In this document: positions 27,569 through 36,367 of the stretch, in pieces
How positions within the stretch are numbered: the stretch's first letter is position 1
Layout: every line of letters begins with the position of its first letter
NCBI GenBank assembly: GCA_018376445.1
Contig: JAHABL010000005.1
Location: forward strand, 1 to 64,000
Reading direction: 5' to 3'
DNA length: 64,000 nucleotides
From: Mycobacteriales bacterium
GTDB lineage: Bacteria > Actinomycetota > Actinomycetes > Mycobacteriales > Mycobacteriaceae
Made by a program: the position numbers and the translations under genes
The notes under the pieces: generated by a model
Database searches by the model: none
What the model saw: the letters and a program-made list of their open reading frames with translations, nothing else
What the model was told of the DNA's origin: nothing

Positions 27569-29302
27569 TTAGGATCCGCTATGCTGGGTCGCCGGGCAGG
27601 GGAAGGACTCGTGGACGGTTTCCGGGACGAGACCTTTGGTGCCCTTGGGGAAGGTGGCTTCCAGCTTGGTGTAGATCTGCACGCCGTACCCGCACTGTTG
27701 CAGGTCGGAGAGCTTGATGATGACGGGGATCCGGTGGAACTTGCCGGCGGCACAGAACGGGTCGCAGTCGTTGATGACGGCGATACCGCGGCCGTTGGCC
27801 ACCTTCTTACCCCAGTCCTTCCAGGAGATCTCGATAAGGCGGAAGGCACCCGTGGCGCAGCCCAGGTAGATCTCGTCGGGGCCCTCTGGGCCTTCCGTGT
27901 CGATGCAGTTGAGGAAGCCGGTGGCGCGTACCAGTACCAGGGTGTCCTGCGGGGTGGCACCTTCCACGGCGTACACCTGTCCGCTCTTCGGGTCGAAGGT
28001 GAGGGTGGCGGTGGTGGTGGACACCTTGTTAGGGGCAAACTTCACGGTGACGGTGTCGTCGGGGACTGCCCCGCGGAGTTTCTCCGGCGTGCTCACCACG
28101 GTACTGCCGGCTTCCCGCGCGATGACCTGGTAGAGGCCGTGGTAGAAGGAGCCGTCAAGACCGGGCACGGTGAGTAACAGGAGGGCTGAACGGGACGGCT
28201 GCACGCCCGGAATAGCCTGGGAAAGAACATTTTCCAGGCCGTCTGGGTCAGTGGGCCAGGAGGACAGTGCGGCCACATTGAGGGTGGTCCCGCCGATCTG
28301 CACCTGCTGGGTGCCGCGCTTGGTGTAGCCCTTGCCCAGGCCAAACAGCTTGGGACTGCCGGCTTTCTTCCACTTTTCTTGAGCTGCCGGGCTATCGAAG
28401 CTCAACTCGCCCTGGGACACCTGGGTTTCCACCTTGCTGGCGTCCATGATGGTGCGCTGGTTGGTGGTGACGTTGTAGATAATGCCGTCATTGTTGAAGT
28501 GGCGGACCACTTCTCGGTTGTGTAGCAGAAGTGCGGAAGAGGACAGCTGCTGGACGTTGACGGCATCGTGACGGGCTTCTGCACCGGCGTTACGCAACAG
28601 CGTTTGGGCTTCGGCGCGCGGCACGGTGGGGGTGGCGGGGATCACTTGGCCAACACCGACGAGGATGGCGACGGCGGCAGCAGCAGCGGCAATACCACCG
28701 ATGAATGGGCCACGGGCGCGGCGCTGCTTGGCTCGCTTTTCCCGCTCGGCAGCCATGCTAATGATGATGTGCTGCGAGGTGGTGGCGTCGGGGGCATTAG
28801 CTTCGTCGTCCAGGACGCGCTGCACTTCGGGTGCCTCCACGGGGGTGGGGGCGGGCGGTTGAGCCACGCCGGCCAGGTCTCCGGTGTTGCGGCCCGTCAC
28901 GTAACTGTCACTATTACCGAGGGCGAGGGTACCGTCCGGAATACTGTTGGAGCGGATGGGAGTGACGGCGCTGGAGGCGTCAGTGTTGAGGGCGGCGCTG
29001 CGCTCGGCTCGGTGCTCGGCACTCTGACCAGCACTGTGACCGGCACTGCGGCCGACAGTGTGCTCAGCACTGTGGCCGGCACTGTGGCCGGCGTCTGCTG
29101 CCCCGTGGGTGGGGAGTTCGGCGGACGTCCGCCCTGCGATAATGGTGTCGAGGAGCTCCATGTTGGGCTGCTCGAGGGACCCGTCACCGGCCGTATGGCG
29201 AGGGACGGGGTTGGCTGCCTGTAGACGGCGCCAAGCTTCGGGGTCCGCTTCGCCGAGGGGCTGGAAGCGGAGCGACGACTTCGGTTTCTCCGGGTGAGAC
29301 AC
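27569..29302 (-). CDS. Single-pass membrane partner of the ECF sigma factor (putative anti-sigma)
   Basis: The 577-residue product starts at GTG 29302, which has AGGAG 8 nt upstream and overlaps the sigma-factor stop region. It has a long cytoplasmic part (about 1-195) containing a GHSAGHSAEH-type repeat block, one membrane helix (about 200-225, FIGGIAAAAAAVAILVGVGQ) and a large extracytoplasmic domain (about 230-577) with cysteines near the end. Immediate linkage to an ECF sigma factor suggests that it senses envelope state and holds the sigma factor. It resembles, in layout only, actinobacterial CU044_5270-type proteins that follow ECF genes. I see no zinc-type HxxxCxxC anti-sigma motif, so the role is inferred from context. 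Confidence 0.6.
   Translation of the reverse strand: MSHPEKPKSSLRFQPLGEADPEAWRRLQAANPVPRHTAGDGSLEQPNMELLDTIIAGRTSAELPTHGAADAGHSAGHSAEHTVGRSAGHSAGQSAEHRAERSAALNTDASSAVTPIRSNSIPDGTLALGNSDSYVTGRNTGDLAGVAQPPAPTPVEAPEVQRVLDDEANAPDATTSQHIIISMAAEREKRAKQRRARGPFIGGIAAAAAAVAILVGVGQVIPATPTVPRAEAQTLLRNAGAEARHDAVNVQQLSSSALLLHNREVVRHFNNDGIIYNVTTNQRTIMDASKVETQVSQGELSFDSPAAQEKWKKAGSPKLFGLGKGYTKRGTQQVQIGGTTLNVAALSSWPTDPDGLENVLSQAIPGVQPSRSALLLLTVPGLDGSFYHGLYQVIAREAGSTVVSTPEKLRGAVPDDTVTVKFAPNKVSTTTATLTFDPKSGQVYAVEGATPQDTLVLVRATGFLNCIDTEGPEGPDEIYLGCATGAFRLIEISWKDWGKKVANGRGIAVINDCDPFCAAGKFHRIPVIIKLSDLQQCGYGVQIYTKLEATFPKGTKGLVPETVHESFPCPATQHSGS
29028..29095. repeat. Tandem degenerate repeat coding GHSA units
   Basis: Copies of a CACTGTGGCCGG-like 12-15 nt unit run head to tail inside the anti-sigma-like gene. 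They encode the repeated Ala-Gly-His-Ser / Ala-Glu-His stretch. The His-rich repeat could bind metal or simply be slippage-expanded linker. Confidence 0.6.
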
Positions 29303-29304
29303 GA

Positions 29305-29826
29305 TTACTGCTCCTCTACAGTGTGTAGTGCTTCCGCGAACCGGATACGGGCGCGATGTAAACGGACACGTGCTGCGGCAGGTTTGACCTGCAGTACGGA
29401 CGCCAGTTCTGCGGTGGTGAGACCGTCCCACGCAGCGAGCAGAAGAACGTCCCTATCAGAATCAGAGAGGAGAGCTAGAGCTGCCTTGACCTGGGCACTT
29501 TCGGCCACACTCTCGGCCACATCGGCGGAGCTGCCATCATCCACCACGTCGATGGGGTCCATGATGGTCTCATGGTCACTGCGGCGGGTTGACGAGCGGA
29601 AATACTCACTCACAACGTTGTGGGCGATTCCGAAAAACCACGGAAGCGGACTTTTCAAAAGATGGGGCGGAACATTGTCTCGGGTTTGCCAGACTCGCGT
29701 CATCACCACGGACAGCACATCCTCAACATCGTTGAGGGGGATGCGACGCCGTAGGTATGCCACGACGGGCTGGTAGGACTGCTGATACGCAGCTCTAAAC
29801 CATTCCTCTTGTAGCGCGTCAGTCAT
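29305..29826 (-). CDS. ECF-type RNA polymerase sigma factor
   Basis: The 173-residue protein has sigma region 2 (about 15-80; YQPVVAYLRRRIPLNDVEDVLSVVMTRVW split over it, with PWFFGIAHNVVSEYFR) and region 4 helix-turn-helix (about 115-165; LALLSDSDRDVLLLAAWDGLTTAELASVL). The linker between them is acidic. ECF factors redirect RNA polymerase to stress or envelope genes and are usually kept silent by a linked membrane protein; the next gene (GTG 2 nt after this stop) fits that role. The stimulus is unknown. Confidence 0.93.
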   Translation of the reverse strand: MTDALQEEWFRAAYQQSYQPVVAYLRRRIPLNDVEDVLSVVMTRVWQTRDNVPPHLLKSPLPWFFGIAHNVVSEYFRSSTRRSDHETIMDPIDVVDDGSSADVAESVAESAQVKAALALLSDSDRDVLLLAAWDGLTTAELASVLQVKPAAARVRLHRARIRFAEALHTVEEQ

Positions 29827-30000
29827 ATGTCTAGTTTACGATCGAACCTTGCGGGTTGCGGATACCTTCGCCCTACTCGTGCCTCCCACGTGGGGATTGT
29901 TACACCGTAGGCCGAAATTCTCACTTATAGGGACGCTGCGTGGGGGAGACGAAGGGAGCGGAGAGGAGAAGACAACGGCAGAGAGAAGCGTAGGGACAAG

Positions 30001-30025
30001 GTGCCGGAGCGGGAGATACCGGCAC
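30001..30025 (-). terminator. Possible terminator after dcd
   Basis: A 7-bp GC-rich stem (30001-30007 with 30019-30025) with an 11-nt loop lies 23 nt beyond the dcd stop. There is no U-run, so it is only a weak candidate. Confidence 0.3.
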
Positions 30026-30047
30026 AGAGAGGCGAGAAGTCGGAAGG

Positions 30048-30641
30048 CTAGCGAGGGGTGACGGTGCCGTCGTCACCAACGTGGAAGTTCTTCCAGGCTT
30101 GTGACGGGGTAGGTCCACGCTGCCCCTGATATTTCGAGCCCAACGCCGACGACCCGTACGGCCGCAACGTGGGGGAACTCAGCCGGAATACGCACAGCTG
30201 GCCCACTTTCATCCGCGGATACAACTTGATGGGCAGATTGGACACATTCGACAATTCCAAGGTGATGTGTCCCGAAAAACCGGGGTCGATAAACCCCGCG
30301 GTGGAGTGTGTCATCAGGCCAAGGCGGCCCAACGAGCTCTTCCCCTCCAGGCGTCCTGCCAGACTGTCACAGAGGCTCACGACCTCCAGCGTGGAGCCCA
30401 GGACAAACTCGCCCGGGTGCAGAATGAACGCTTCCTCCTCCGGAACCTCAACCAAGGTGGTGAGGTCAGGCTGGGGAATAGCAGGGTCGATATGGGTGTA
30501 GCGGGTGGAGTTGAAAACACGGAACAATCCGTCCAGGCGCACGTCAATGCTGGACGGCTGCACGAGGGCAGCATCGTAGGGTTCTAGGGAAAGATCGCCA
30601 GAACCGATGACGGCACACAAATCGACATCAGAAAGTAGCAC
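30048..30641 (-). CDS. dcd: dCTP deaminase (dUMP-forming type)
   Basis: The 197-residue enzyme removes the amino group of dCTP and supplies dUMP/dUTP for thymidylate synthesis. It starts MLLSDVDL and has QPSSIDVRLDG (about 28-38), the nucleotide-binding loop GKSSLGRLGL (about 100-109) and THSTAGFIDPGFSGHITLE (about 111-129, with the catalytic Glu at its end). Actinobacterial members are bifunctional deaminase-diphosphatases. It sits next to tRNA-Gly, as I recall for M. tuberculosis Rv0321. Confidence 0.95.
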   Translation of the reverse strand: MLLSDVDLCAVIGSGDLSLEPYDAALVQPSSIDVRLDGLFRVFNSTRYTHIDPAIPQPDLTTLVEVPEEEAFILHPGEFVLGSTLEVVSLCDSLAGRLEGKSSLGRLGLMTHSTAGFIDPGFSGHITLELSNVSNLPIKLYPRMKVGQLCVFRLSSPTLRPYGSSALGSKYQGQRGPTPSQAWKNFHVGDDGTVTPR

Positions 30642-30962
30642 GCCCCTAGCCTAACCTGTTTACCACCCCATCAGTACTATTCGACCGCATCATCTCGCCA
30701 CCAGACCGCCACTGGATCGGGACTGGACCACCACTAGAACGGCACCGACCTTATCGCCGTTCGGAGAACCAGACACATTCCCGTGGCGGGAAATGGACCC
30801 GTCACCGGGCGGAGAAACGAACACCACAACGCAATAAGGGCCGTGTGGGTTTAGCAGGAGAAGCTCAGGCTGCTAATCTAAGGAAGGCGGTTCTTGCCAC
30901 AACAATGTTTCCCACCGTGAAACAACGCGAATCGTGATGTTGTGGACCTGTAGCCAGCCTCC
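30642..30962. other. Intergenic region between dcd and tRNA-Gly
   Basis: I find no credible open reading frame here. The region should carry the dcd promoter on the minus strand and the tRNA promoter on the plus strand, but no -10/-35 pair stands out clearly. Confidence 0.5.
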
Positions 30963-31036
30963 GCCGATGTAGTTCAATGGCAGAACATCAGCTTCCCAAG
31001 CTGAATACGCGGGTTCGATTCCCGTCATCGGCTCCA
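30963..31036 (+). tRNA. tRNA-Gly (anticodon CCC)
   Basis: The cloverleaf is complete: acceptor stem GCCGATG/CATCGGC, D arm GTTC-loop-GAAC, anticodon stem TCAGC/GCTGA around loop TTCCCAA (anticodon CCC), and a T arm with GGTTCGATTCC. The discriminator base is T and CCA is encoded at 31034-31036. The 71-nt body is the normal size for tRNA-Gly. No integrase gene or repeated tRNA 3' end is nearby. Confidence 0.95.
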
Positions 31037-31110
31037 CTCCACACTCCTGCACACACCCTCAGCACTCGAAACCTCACAGCGACTCCGTACACACAGATGG
31101 GACAGGCTGC

Positions 31111-32379
31111 ATGCGGCGCGAAAAATGGCTCGGTCAGAACGGTAAATATGCAGCAGGCACCATCCCGCTCATGCTCCTCGCCGCACTCCTCATGGTGGCC
31201 CTCCCCGCCAAAGGGCAATTCCCCAGCTACCACATCGACTTCGACGTCTACTGGACCGGCGCCCGCTACTTCCTCGACGGCGGCTACGTCTACGGAGAAA
31301 TCCCCACCCTCCACCAAGGCGCCCACCTCCCCTTCACCTACCCACCCGTCGCCGTCCTCGTCTTCATCCCCTTCGCCCTCATCCCCTACCAGGCCAGCTC
31401 CATCCTCTTCACCCTGCTGTCCCTGCTAGCCCTCTACGTCGTCGCCCGCTACACCCTCACCGCCCTCCGCACCTACGGCTTCGCCGCCACCGAAAAACCC
31501 TGGCACGAGATCGTCCTCTGGGTCGTCATCATCGCCAGCCTCTTCACCGCCCCCATCGGCGACACCTTCGGATTCGGGCAGATCAACCTGCTACTCATGG
31601 TGCTCATCGTCGTCGACTGCCTCACCCCCCAACGCCGCTGGTGGACCGGCGCACTCGTCGGCCTCACCATCGCCATCAAACTTACCCCGATGGTGTTCCT
31701 CCTCTACTTCTTCTGGCGTCGGGACTGGAAATCCCTAGGCATGACCATCGGCTCCCTCGTCGCCTACAACCTCATCGCCTTCCTCGTGATGCCCAGCACC
31801 GCCAAGCTCTACTGGACCGAAATCATCTCTGACGGGGAACGCATCGGCAACTACGACTACGCCGGCAACCAGTCCATCAACGGCCTCCTCGCCCGCTTTG
31901 GATTGGAAGGCACCACCCTCTCCGTCGCCTGGTTCATCGTCGCCCTCCTCGCCGGGCTGACCGTCGCCGTCATCGTCTGGCAGCTCGTCAAAACACACCA
32001 GTACTTCGCCGCACTCATGGTAAACGGCCTGGCCGCCAACCTCTGCTCTCCCGTCTCCTGGGAGCACCACTGGACCTGGGTCGTCCCCTTGGTCGCCCTC
32101 TTTGCCGTGTGGGCCTGCAAACAAACCCCCGCCCGCTGGGTGTGGGGTGTCCTCAGCGTGCTGGGCATCATCATTTTCTACGCCAACCCCTACGCCCACC
32201 TACCCAACGACCACCACCGGGAACTTACCTGGAATCCCTGGCAGCACATCGTCGGCGAATCCTACGTGCTCTGGACACTCCTGGTGCTCATTGCACTAGT
32301 AGCGCTGCGGCCATTCTCCCGCGCCAGCGAAATGCGCGAGGCGGCAGTGAAACTCACCGCACTCAAGAAGCCGGCCTAG
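31111..32379 (+). CDS. GT87 polyprenyl-phosphomannose-dependent mannosyltransferase (DUF2029)
   Basis: The 422-residue polytopic protein matches the DUF2029/GT87 family of GT-C enzymes. These add alpha-1,2-mannose to lipomannan, lipoarabinomannan or PIMs at the outer face of the membrane. The first outer loop carries the expected Asp and aromatic residues in YHIDFDVYWTGARYFLDGGYVYG (split about 40-62), followed by FTYPPVAVLVF. Later signatures are GQINLLLMVLI, GLTIAIKLTPMVFLLYF and SPVSWEHHWTWVVPL. About ten helices are visible. Its exact acceptor cannot be given. It begins 75 nt after the tRNA; the start lacks a strong ribosome site. Confidence 0.85.
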   Translation: MRREKWLGQNGKYAAGTIPLMLLAALLMVALPAKGQFPSYHIDFDVYWTGARYFLDGGYVYGEIPTLHQGAHLPFTYPPVAVLVFIPFALIPYQASSILFTLLSLLALYVVARYTLTALRTYGFAATEKPWHEIVLWVVIIASLFTAPIGDTFGFGQINLLLMVLIVVDCLTPQRRWWTGALVGLTIAIKLTPMVFLLYFFWRRDWKSLGMTIGSLVAYNLIAFLVMPSTAKLYWTEIISDGERIGNYDYAGNQSINGLLARFGLEGTTLSVAWFIVALLAGLTVAVIVWQLVKTHQYFAALMVNGLAANLCSPVSWEHHWTWVVPLVALFAVWACKQTPARWVWGVLSVLGIIIFYANPYAHLPNDHHRELTWNPWQHIVGESYVLWTLLVLIALVALRPFSRASEMREAAVKLTALKKPA

Positions 32380-32391
32380 GCATCATCAGCC

Positions 32392-32429
32392 AACATCATG
32401 GTGACCTGCTAGCAGCCGGACATGATGTT
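32392..32429. terminator. Dyad between convergent GT87 gene and trpA
   Basis: AACATCATG (32392-32400) pairs with CATGATGTT (32421-32429) across a 20-nt loop that itself holds TGCTAGCA. It lies between two convergent stops and may be a weak bidirectional terminator; no U-run follows. Confidence 0.35.
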
Positions 32430-32484
32430 CACACCGGAGCCCGTGAACAGAGCCTGCCAGCATGTCCATCTCCCGGTTACCTGG

Positions 32485-33333
32485 TTAGGCGAGCCCCTCA
32501 TCAATTGCAGCCCGTAGACTGGCCACAAACTCCTTCACCGGCTCCACCGCATTCTCGCCATACTCGGCGATAAGCCGCACAATAGCCGAGCCCACAATCG
32601 CCCCGCCGGACGCGTGCGCCATCGCGTGAGCCTGCTGCGGCGAACTGATCCCAAAACCAACAGCCACCGGAATGTCCGTCACCTCCCGAATCTTCCCCAC
32701 AATTGCGGGAATATCGGTAGTGATCTCGCTACGCATACCCGTTACACCCAGCGAAGACACCAGGTAGAGGAACCCGCGGGCACCCGTCGCCACCCGCTCA
32801 ATACGCTCATCGGAGGTCGGCGCCAGCATAGAAATGAAGTCCACCCCATAGCGTGCCGCCACGTCTGCAACCTCGTCACGCTCCTCATAGGGGACGTCCG
32901 CCACAATAATGCCGGCTACCCCCAGATCCCGACAGCGGGCAAAGAAACGATCCATCCCATAGTGCAACACCGGGTTCATGTAGCCCATAAAGACCAGCGG
33001 GACACTGCAGGTCTCGCGCAGCTGTGCCACCATGTCGAAAATGCCGTCCAAGGTGGTACCGCCCTGTAGGGAACGTAGCGATGCTTCCTGGATGACAGGC
33101 CCCTCCGCCACCGGGTCAGAGAAGGGAATGCCCAGTTCCACCAGGTCACAGCCGGCCTCGGCCATACCGATAACCAGCTGACGAGTGGTGTCCAGGGTGG
33201 GGTCACCGGCGGTGACGAAGCCGATGAGGGCTTTGCGGTCGGCGAAGGCGGAGGCAATAGTCGGCTGTACCGGCTCGTGCGCAGTAGCGTCGGACTGTGC
33301 GGAATCCACCGCGGGGGTTACAGAGTTACTCAT
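32485..33333 (-). CDS. trpA: Tryptophan synthase alpha subunit
   Basis: TrpA cleaves indole-glycerol phosphate and passes indole to TrpB. The 282-residue protein has the catalytic Glu at about 66 in VELGIPFSDPVAEGP. The second catalytic residue, Asp in E. coli (SDPLADGP), is Glu at about 77 here, a form I associate with Clostridia-type TrpA. The start at 33333 overlaps the end of trpCB by 8 nt with GGGAG 9 nt upstream, so translation is coupled. The first 25 residues are an extra low-complexity lead. It is the last gene of the trp operon. Confidence 0.95.
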   Translation of the reverse strand: MSNSVTPAVDSAQSDATAHEPVQPTIASAFADRKALIGFVTAGDPTLDTTRQLVIGMAEAGCDLVELGIPFSDPVAEGPVIQEASLRSLQGGTTLDGIFDMVAQLRETCSVPLVFMGYMNPVLHYGMDRFFARCRDLGVAGIIVADVPYEERDEVADVAARYGVDFISMLAPTSDERIERVATGARGFLYLVSSLGVTGMRSEITTDIPAIVGKIREVTDIPVAVGFGISSPQQAHAMAHASGGAIVGSAIVRLIAEYGENAVEPVKEFVASLRAAIDEGLA

Positions 33334-35341
33334 GAATATCCACTCCCTTGTAACGGGCAATAGCGGCAACGTCCTTATCGCCGCGACCCGACAAACACAC
33401 AATGATCGACTCATCCGGGCTCAACGTGGGAGCCAACTTCCGCGCGTAGGCCACCGCATGGGCGGACTCAATCGCCGGAATAATGCCCTCCACCCGGCTC
33501 AGATACTCAAAGGCGGCCACTGCTTCATCATCGGTGACAGGCACATACTGCGCACGGCCCGAGTCCCTCAGGTAAGCGTGCTCCGGGCCGATACCCGGAT
33601 AGTCTAGCCCTGCCGAGATGGAGTACACCTGGTCAATCTGACCATCCTGGTTCTGGCAGAAGTAGGACTTCATGCCATGGAAGACGCCCACCTCTCCCTT
33701 CGTCATAGTCGCGGCATGCCGCCCGGTATCCACGCCGCGGCCCGCCGCCTCACAGCCAATAAGCCGCACATCAGCATCGGGAATGAAGTGGTAGAACATG
33801 CCCATGGCGTTCGAGCCACCGCCCACACAAGCCAGCACCGCAGCGGGAAGCCGCCCCTCCACCTCGAGAATCTGCCGGCGGGCCTCCTCGGAGATCACAG
33901 CCTGGAAGTCACGCACCATCATGGGGAACGGGTGGGGGCCCATCACCGAACCAAGGCAGTAGTGGGTGTCGTCAATACGGCTCACCCATTCGCGCATGGC
34001 CGCATTCACGGCATCCTTCAACACCTGGGAACCCGAGGTGACGGCGTGCACCTTCGCCCCCAGCAGCTCCATGCGGTACACATTCAGGGCCTGCCGGTCG
34101 GTGTCCTCCTTGCCCATGAACACCTCGCACTCCATGCCGAGCAGTGCGGCGGCGGTGGCAGTGGCGACACCGTGCTGGCCGGCACCAGTCTCGGCGATAA
34201 GGCGGGTCTTCCCGCGCTTCTTCGCCAGCAGCGCCTGCCCCAGCACATTATTAATCTTGTGAGAACCCGTATGGTTCAGGTCTTCTCGCTTCAGATAGAC
34301 CTTGGCGCCACCCAAATCCTCCGTCATGTGCTCCGCAAAGTAGAGCAGCGACGGGCGATTCGCATAGGTGAGGTAGAGATCTGTCAGCTCCGCGCGAAAC
34401 TCCGGGTCGGCCATGCACTGGAAGTAAGACGCCTCCAGGTCGTGCAGCTCCTGCATGAGGGTTTCGGTAATGTACTGGCCGCCGAACATGCCGAAGCGAC
34501 CCGGATGCTCCGGGTTAGTGGGATCGCCTTCCGCCACCTGGGCAGAGGCAGCAGCCAAGTTCCGGAGCGCCCGCACCCGGTCCGGGGACCGCATGAGGGT
34601 TTCCCCAATGAGGGCTGCGTCCACGCCAATCTGCCGCAGGGTGAACATGTCGGCAGCATCCCGCACCCCAGATTCGCCCACGAACAGCACATCTGGCGGC
34701 ACCTCCTGGCGCAGCCGGGCCGTGTTCGTAAAGTCCACCTCGAAGGTGCGCAGGTCCCGATTATTGACGCCGAGGATCCGGGCACCAGCGGCGAGGGCAC
34801 GCGCCACCTCCGCAGTGTCGTGGGCTTCCACCAGTGCGTCCATGCCCAAGTTTTCGGCCAGCGCAATCTTGTGGGCCAGATCCTCATCCTCCAAGAGAGA
34901 GACGATGAGGAGCACCGCGGAGGCGCCGAGGATAGCAGCCTCTTCAATCTGCACATCGTCAATAATGAACTCCTTACGGAGAACCGGGATGGTGAGGTCA
35001 GCAGCGATTTCCTGCAGGTACTGGGGGCTGCCCTGGAAGAAGTCTGGTTCGGTGAGACAGCTGATCGCGCGGGCGCCACCCTGCTGGTAGTCGCGGGCGA
35101 TCTCCAGGTAAGGGAAGTCGGGGCTGATGAGTCCCTTCGAGGGGCTCGCCTTCTTCACCTCCGCAATAATGGATACGCCCGGGGCGGCCAACGCCCGGTA
35201 GAAGTTGCCGGCGCGGCCGGTGGCCAGGCGTTCCGCGGCGGCCTGCTGGGCGCGCCGGGTGAGGCTGGCAAGGTCCGTTTCCGCTTTGAAGGCATCCACC
35301 CGTACGCGGGTCTTCGCCACAATGTCGTCCAGGATCGTCAT
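33326..35341 (-). CDS. trpCB: Bifunctional indole-3-glycerol-phosphate synthase / tryptophan synthase beta (TrpC-TrpB fusion)
   Basis: One continuous 671-residue frame encodes two enzymes. Residues 1 to about 265 are TrpC (IIAEVKKASPSKG at about 58-70, LRKEFIIDD about 121-129, GVNNRDLRTF about 191-200, FVGESGV about 220-226). About 283-671 is TrpB, beginning GRFGMFGGQY with almost no linker; the PLP lysine is about 362 in HTGSHKINN, followed by ETGAGQHG, GGGSNAMG and SGRGDKD. Both halves keep catalytic residues. No trpF lies in the operon. The TrpB sequence (VFHGMKSYFC, GCEAAGRGVDTG, YARKLAP) looks Clostridia-type, not mycobacterial. It starts 3 nt after trpD. Confidence 0.95.
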   Translation of the reverse strand: MTILDDIVAKTRVRVDAFKAETDLASLTRRAQQAAAERLATGRAGNFYRALAAPGVSIIAEVKKASPSKGLISPDFPYLEIARDYQQGGARAISCLTEPDFFQGSPQYLQEIAADLTIPVLRKEFIIDDVQIEEAAILGASAVLLIVSLLEDEDLAHKIALAENLGMDALVEAHDTAEVARALAAGARILGVNNRDLRTFEVDFTNTARLRQEVPPDVLFVGESGVRDAADMFTLRQIGVDAALIGETLMRSPDRVRALRNLAAASAQVAEGDPTNPEHPGRFGMFGGQYITETLMQELHDLEASYFQCMADPEFRAELTDLYLTYANRPSLLYFAEHMTEDLGGAKVYLKREDLNHTGSHKINNVLGQALLAKKRGKTRLIAETGAGQHGVATATAAALLGMECEVFMGKEDTDRQALNVYRMELLGAKVHAVTSGSQVLKDAVNAAMREWVSRIDDTHYCLGSVMGPHPFPMMVRDFQAVISEEARRQILEVEGRLPAAVLACVGGGSNAMGMFYHFIPDADVRLIGCEAAGRGVDTGRHAATMTKGEVGVFHGMKSYFCQNQDGQIDQVYSISAGLDYPGIGPEHAYLRDSGRAQYVPVTDDEAVAAFEYLSRVEGIIPAIESAHAVAYARKLAPTLSPDESIIVCLSGRGDKDVAAIARYKGVDIHE

Positions 35342-35344
35342 GGG

Positions 35345-36367
35345 TTACTCTCCTTCTTCCAACGCATTGGTGGCGGCAATGAACTCCTCCAGCTTGGCCT
35401 TGGCCTTGCCGGAGTCGATCATCTCGGCCGCGATCTGCGCGGCCTGCTCCAGGGTGGTGTTCTGCTTCGCCAGGTAGATACCGGCGGCTGCGTTCATGAT
35501 GACAGTGTCCCTCTTGGGGCCGGGCTGCCCATCCAGGATCTGGCGGGTGATGACGGCGTTCTCGACCGGGCTGCCGCCCACCAGGTCCCGCTTGGTGCCG
35601 CGCTGCAAACCGAACTGTTCCGGGGTAAGGGTGTATTCGGTAAAGACGCCGTTGATGCATTCGCAGACGGTGTTGTCGGCGGAGGAGGTGATCTCGTCTA
35701 ACCCATCCTGGGAGTAGACCACCAGGTTGCGGCGTACTCCCAGGTTGTCGAGCACCTCGGAGAGGGGGCGGACGAGGGACTCGTCATACACACCCAGCAC
35801 CTGCATATTGGCGGCGGCCGGGTTAGTGAGCGGGCCCAGCACGTTGAAAATAGTGCGGATGCCCAGTGCGGTACGGACGGTGGCAACGTTCTTCATGGCG
35901 GAGTGGTAGCGCTGCGCGAAGAAGAAGCACATATTGACGTCGTCGAGTAGTTCCAGGTTGCCCTCCGGACTGATGTTGAGGCGGGCACCCAGGGCCTCCA
36001 GACAGTCGGCGGCGCCAGACTTGGAGGATGCGGAGCGGTTGCCGTGCTTGGCGACGGGCACTCCTGCCGCGGCGATGACGAAGCTGGAGGTGGTGGAGAT
36101 GTTGAAGGAGAATGCTTTGTCTCCCCCGGTGCCGACGATTTCCAGCAGGTCCCGGTTGTGGTCGATGCGGGTTCCGTGGTTGCGCATGGATTGGGCGGCG
36201 GCAGTAATTTCCTCCACAGTCTCGCCCTTGATGGAGAGGGCGGTGAGAGCGGCGGCTTTCATGATGTCGGAGGCTTCCCCGGTCATGATTTCGTCCATCA
36301 TGTAGCGCATGGTGGGGGCGGAGAGGTTATCCCCGCGTACCAGTTGGTCGAGTGCGTCTTTAATCAT
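35345..36367 (-). CDS. trpD: Anthranilate phosphoribosyltransferase
   Basis: TrpD attaches the phosphoribosyl group to anthranilate. The 340-residue protein has the PRPP site LLEIVGTGGDKAFSFNIST (about 74-92), VAKHGNRSASSKSGAADCLEALG (split about 105-127) and the metal-binding D-E pair near VYSQDGLDEIT. The start codon overlaps the trpG stop as ATGA. Motif choices (ISTTSSF, FFFAQRYHSAMKNV, RTIFNVLGPLTNP) agree with the Clostridia-type character of the operon. Confidence 0.95.
   Translation of the reverse strand: MIKDALDQLVRGDNLSAPTMRYMMDEIMTGEASDIMKAAALTALSIKGETVEEITAAAQSMRNHGTRIDHNRDLLEIVGTGGDKAFSFNISTTSSFVIAAAGVPVAKHGNRSASSKSGAADCLEALGARLNISPEGNLELLDDVNMCFFFAQRYHSAMKNVATVRTALGIRTIFNVLGPLTNPAAANMQVLGVYDESLVRPLSEVLDNLGVRRNLVVYSQDGLDEITSSADNTVCECINGVFTEYTLTPEQFGLQRGTKRDLVGGSPVENAVITRQILDGQPGPKRDTVIMNAAAGIYLAKQNTTLEQAAQIAAEMIDSGKAKAKLEEFIAATNALEEGE

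Noticed and set aside
28990..29100. CRISPR-like array
   Set aside because: Units are 12-15 nt, contiguous without unique spacers and in frame within a gene. There are no cas genes in the window.
30963..31110. tRNA-Gly as a phage or island attachment site
   Set aside because: No integrase, no repeated tRNA 3' fragment and no change in gene character on either side; the flanking genes are core.
33677..35701. A 674-codon plus-strand frame antisense to trpCB and trpD
   Set aside because: His/Arg/Gly-rich antisense shadow that crosses two real genes and the gap between them.
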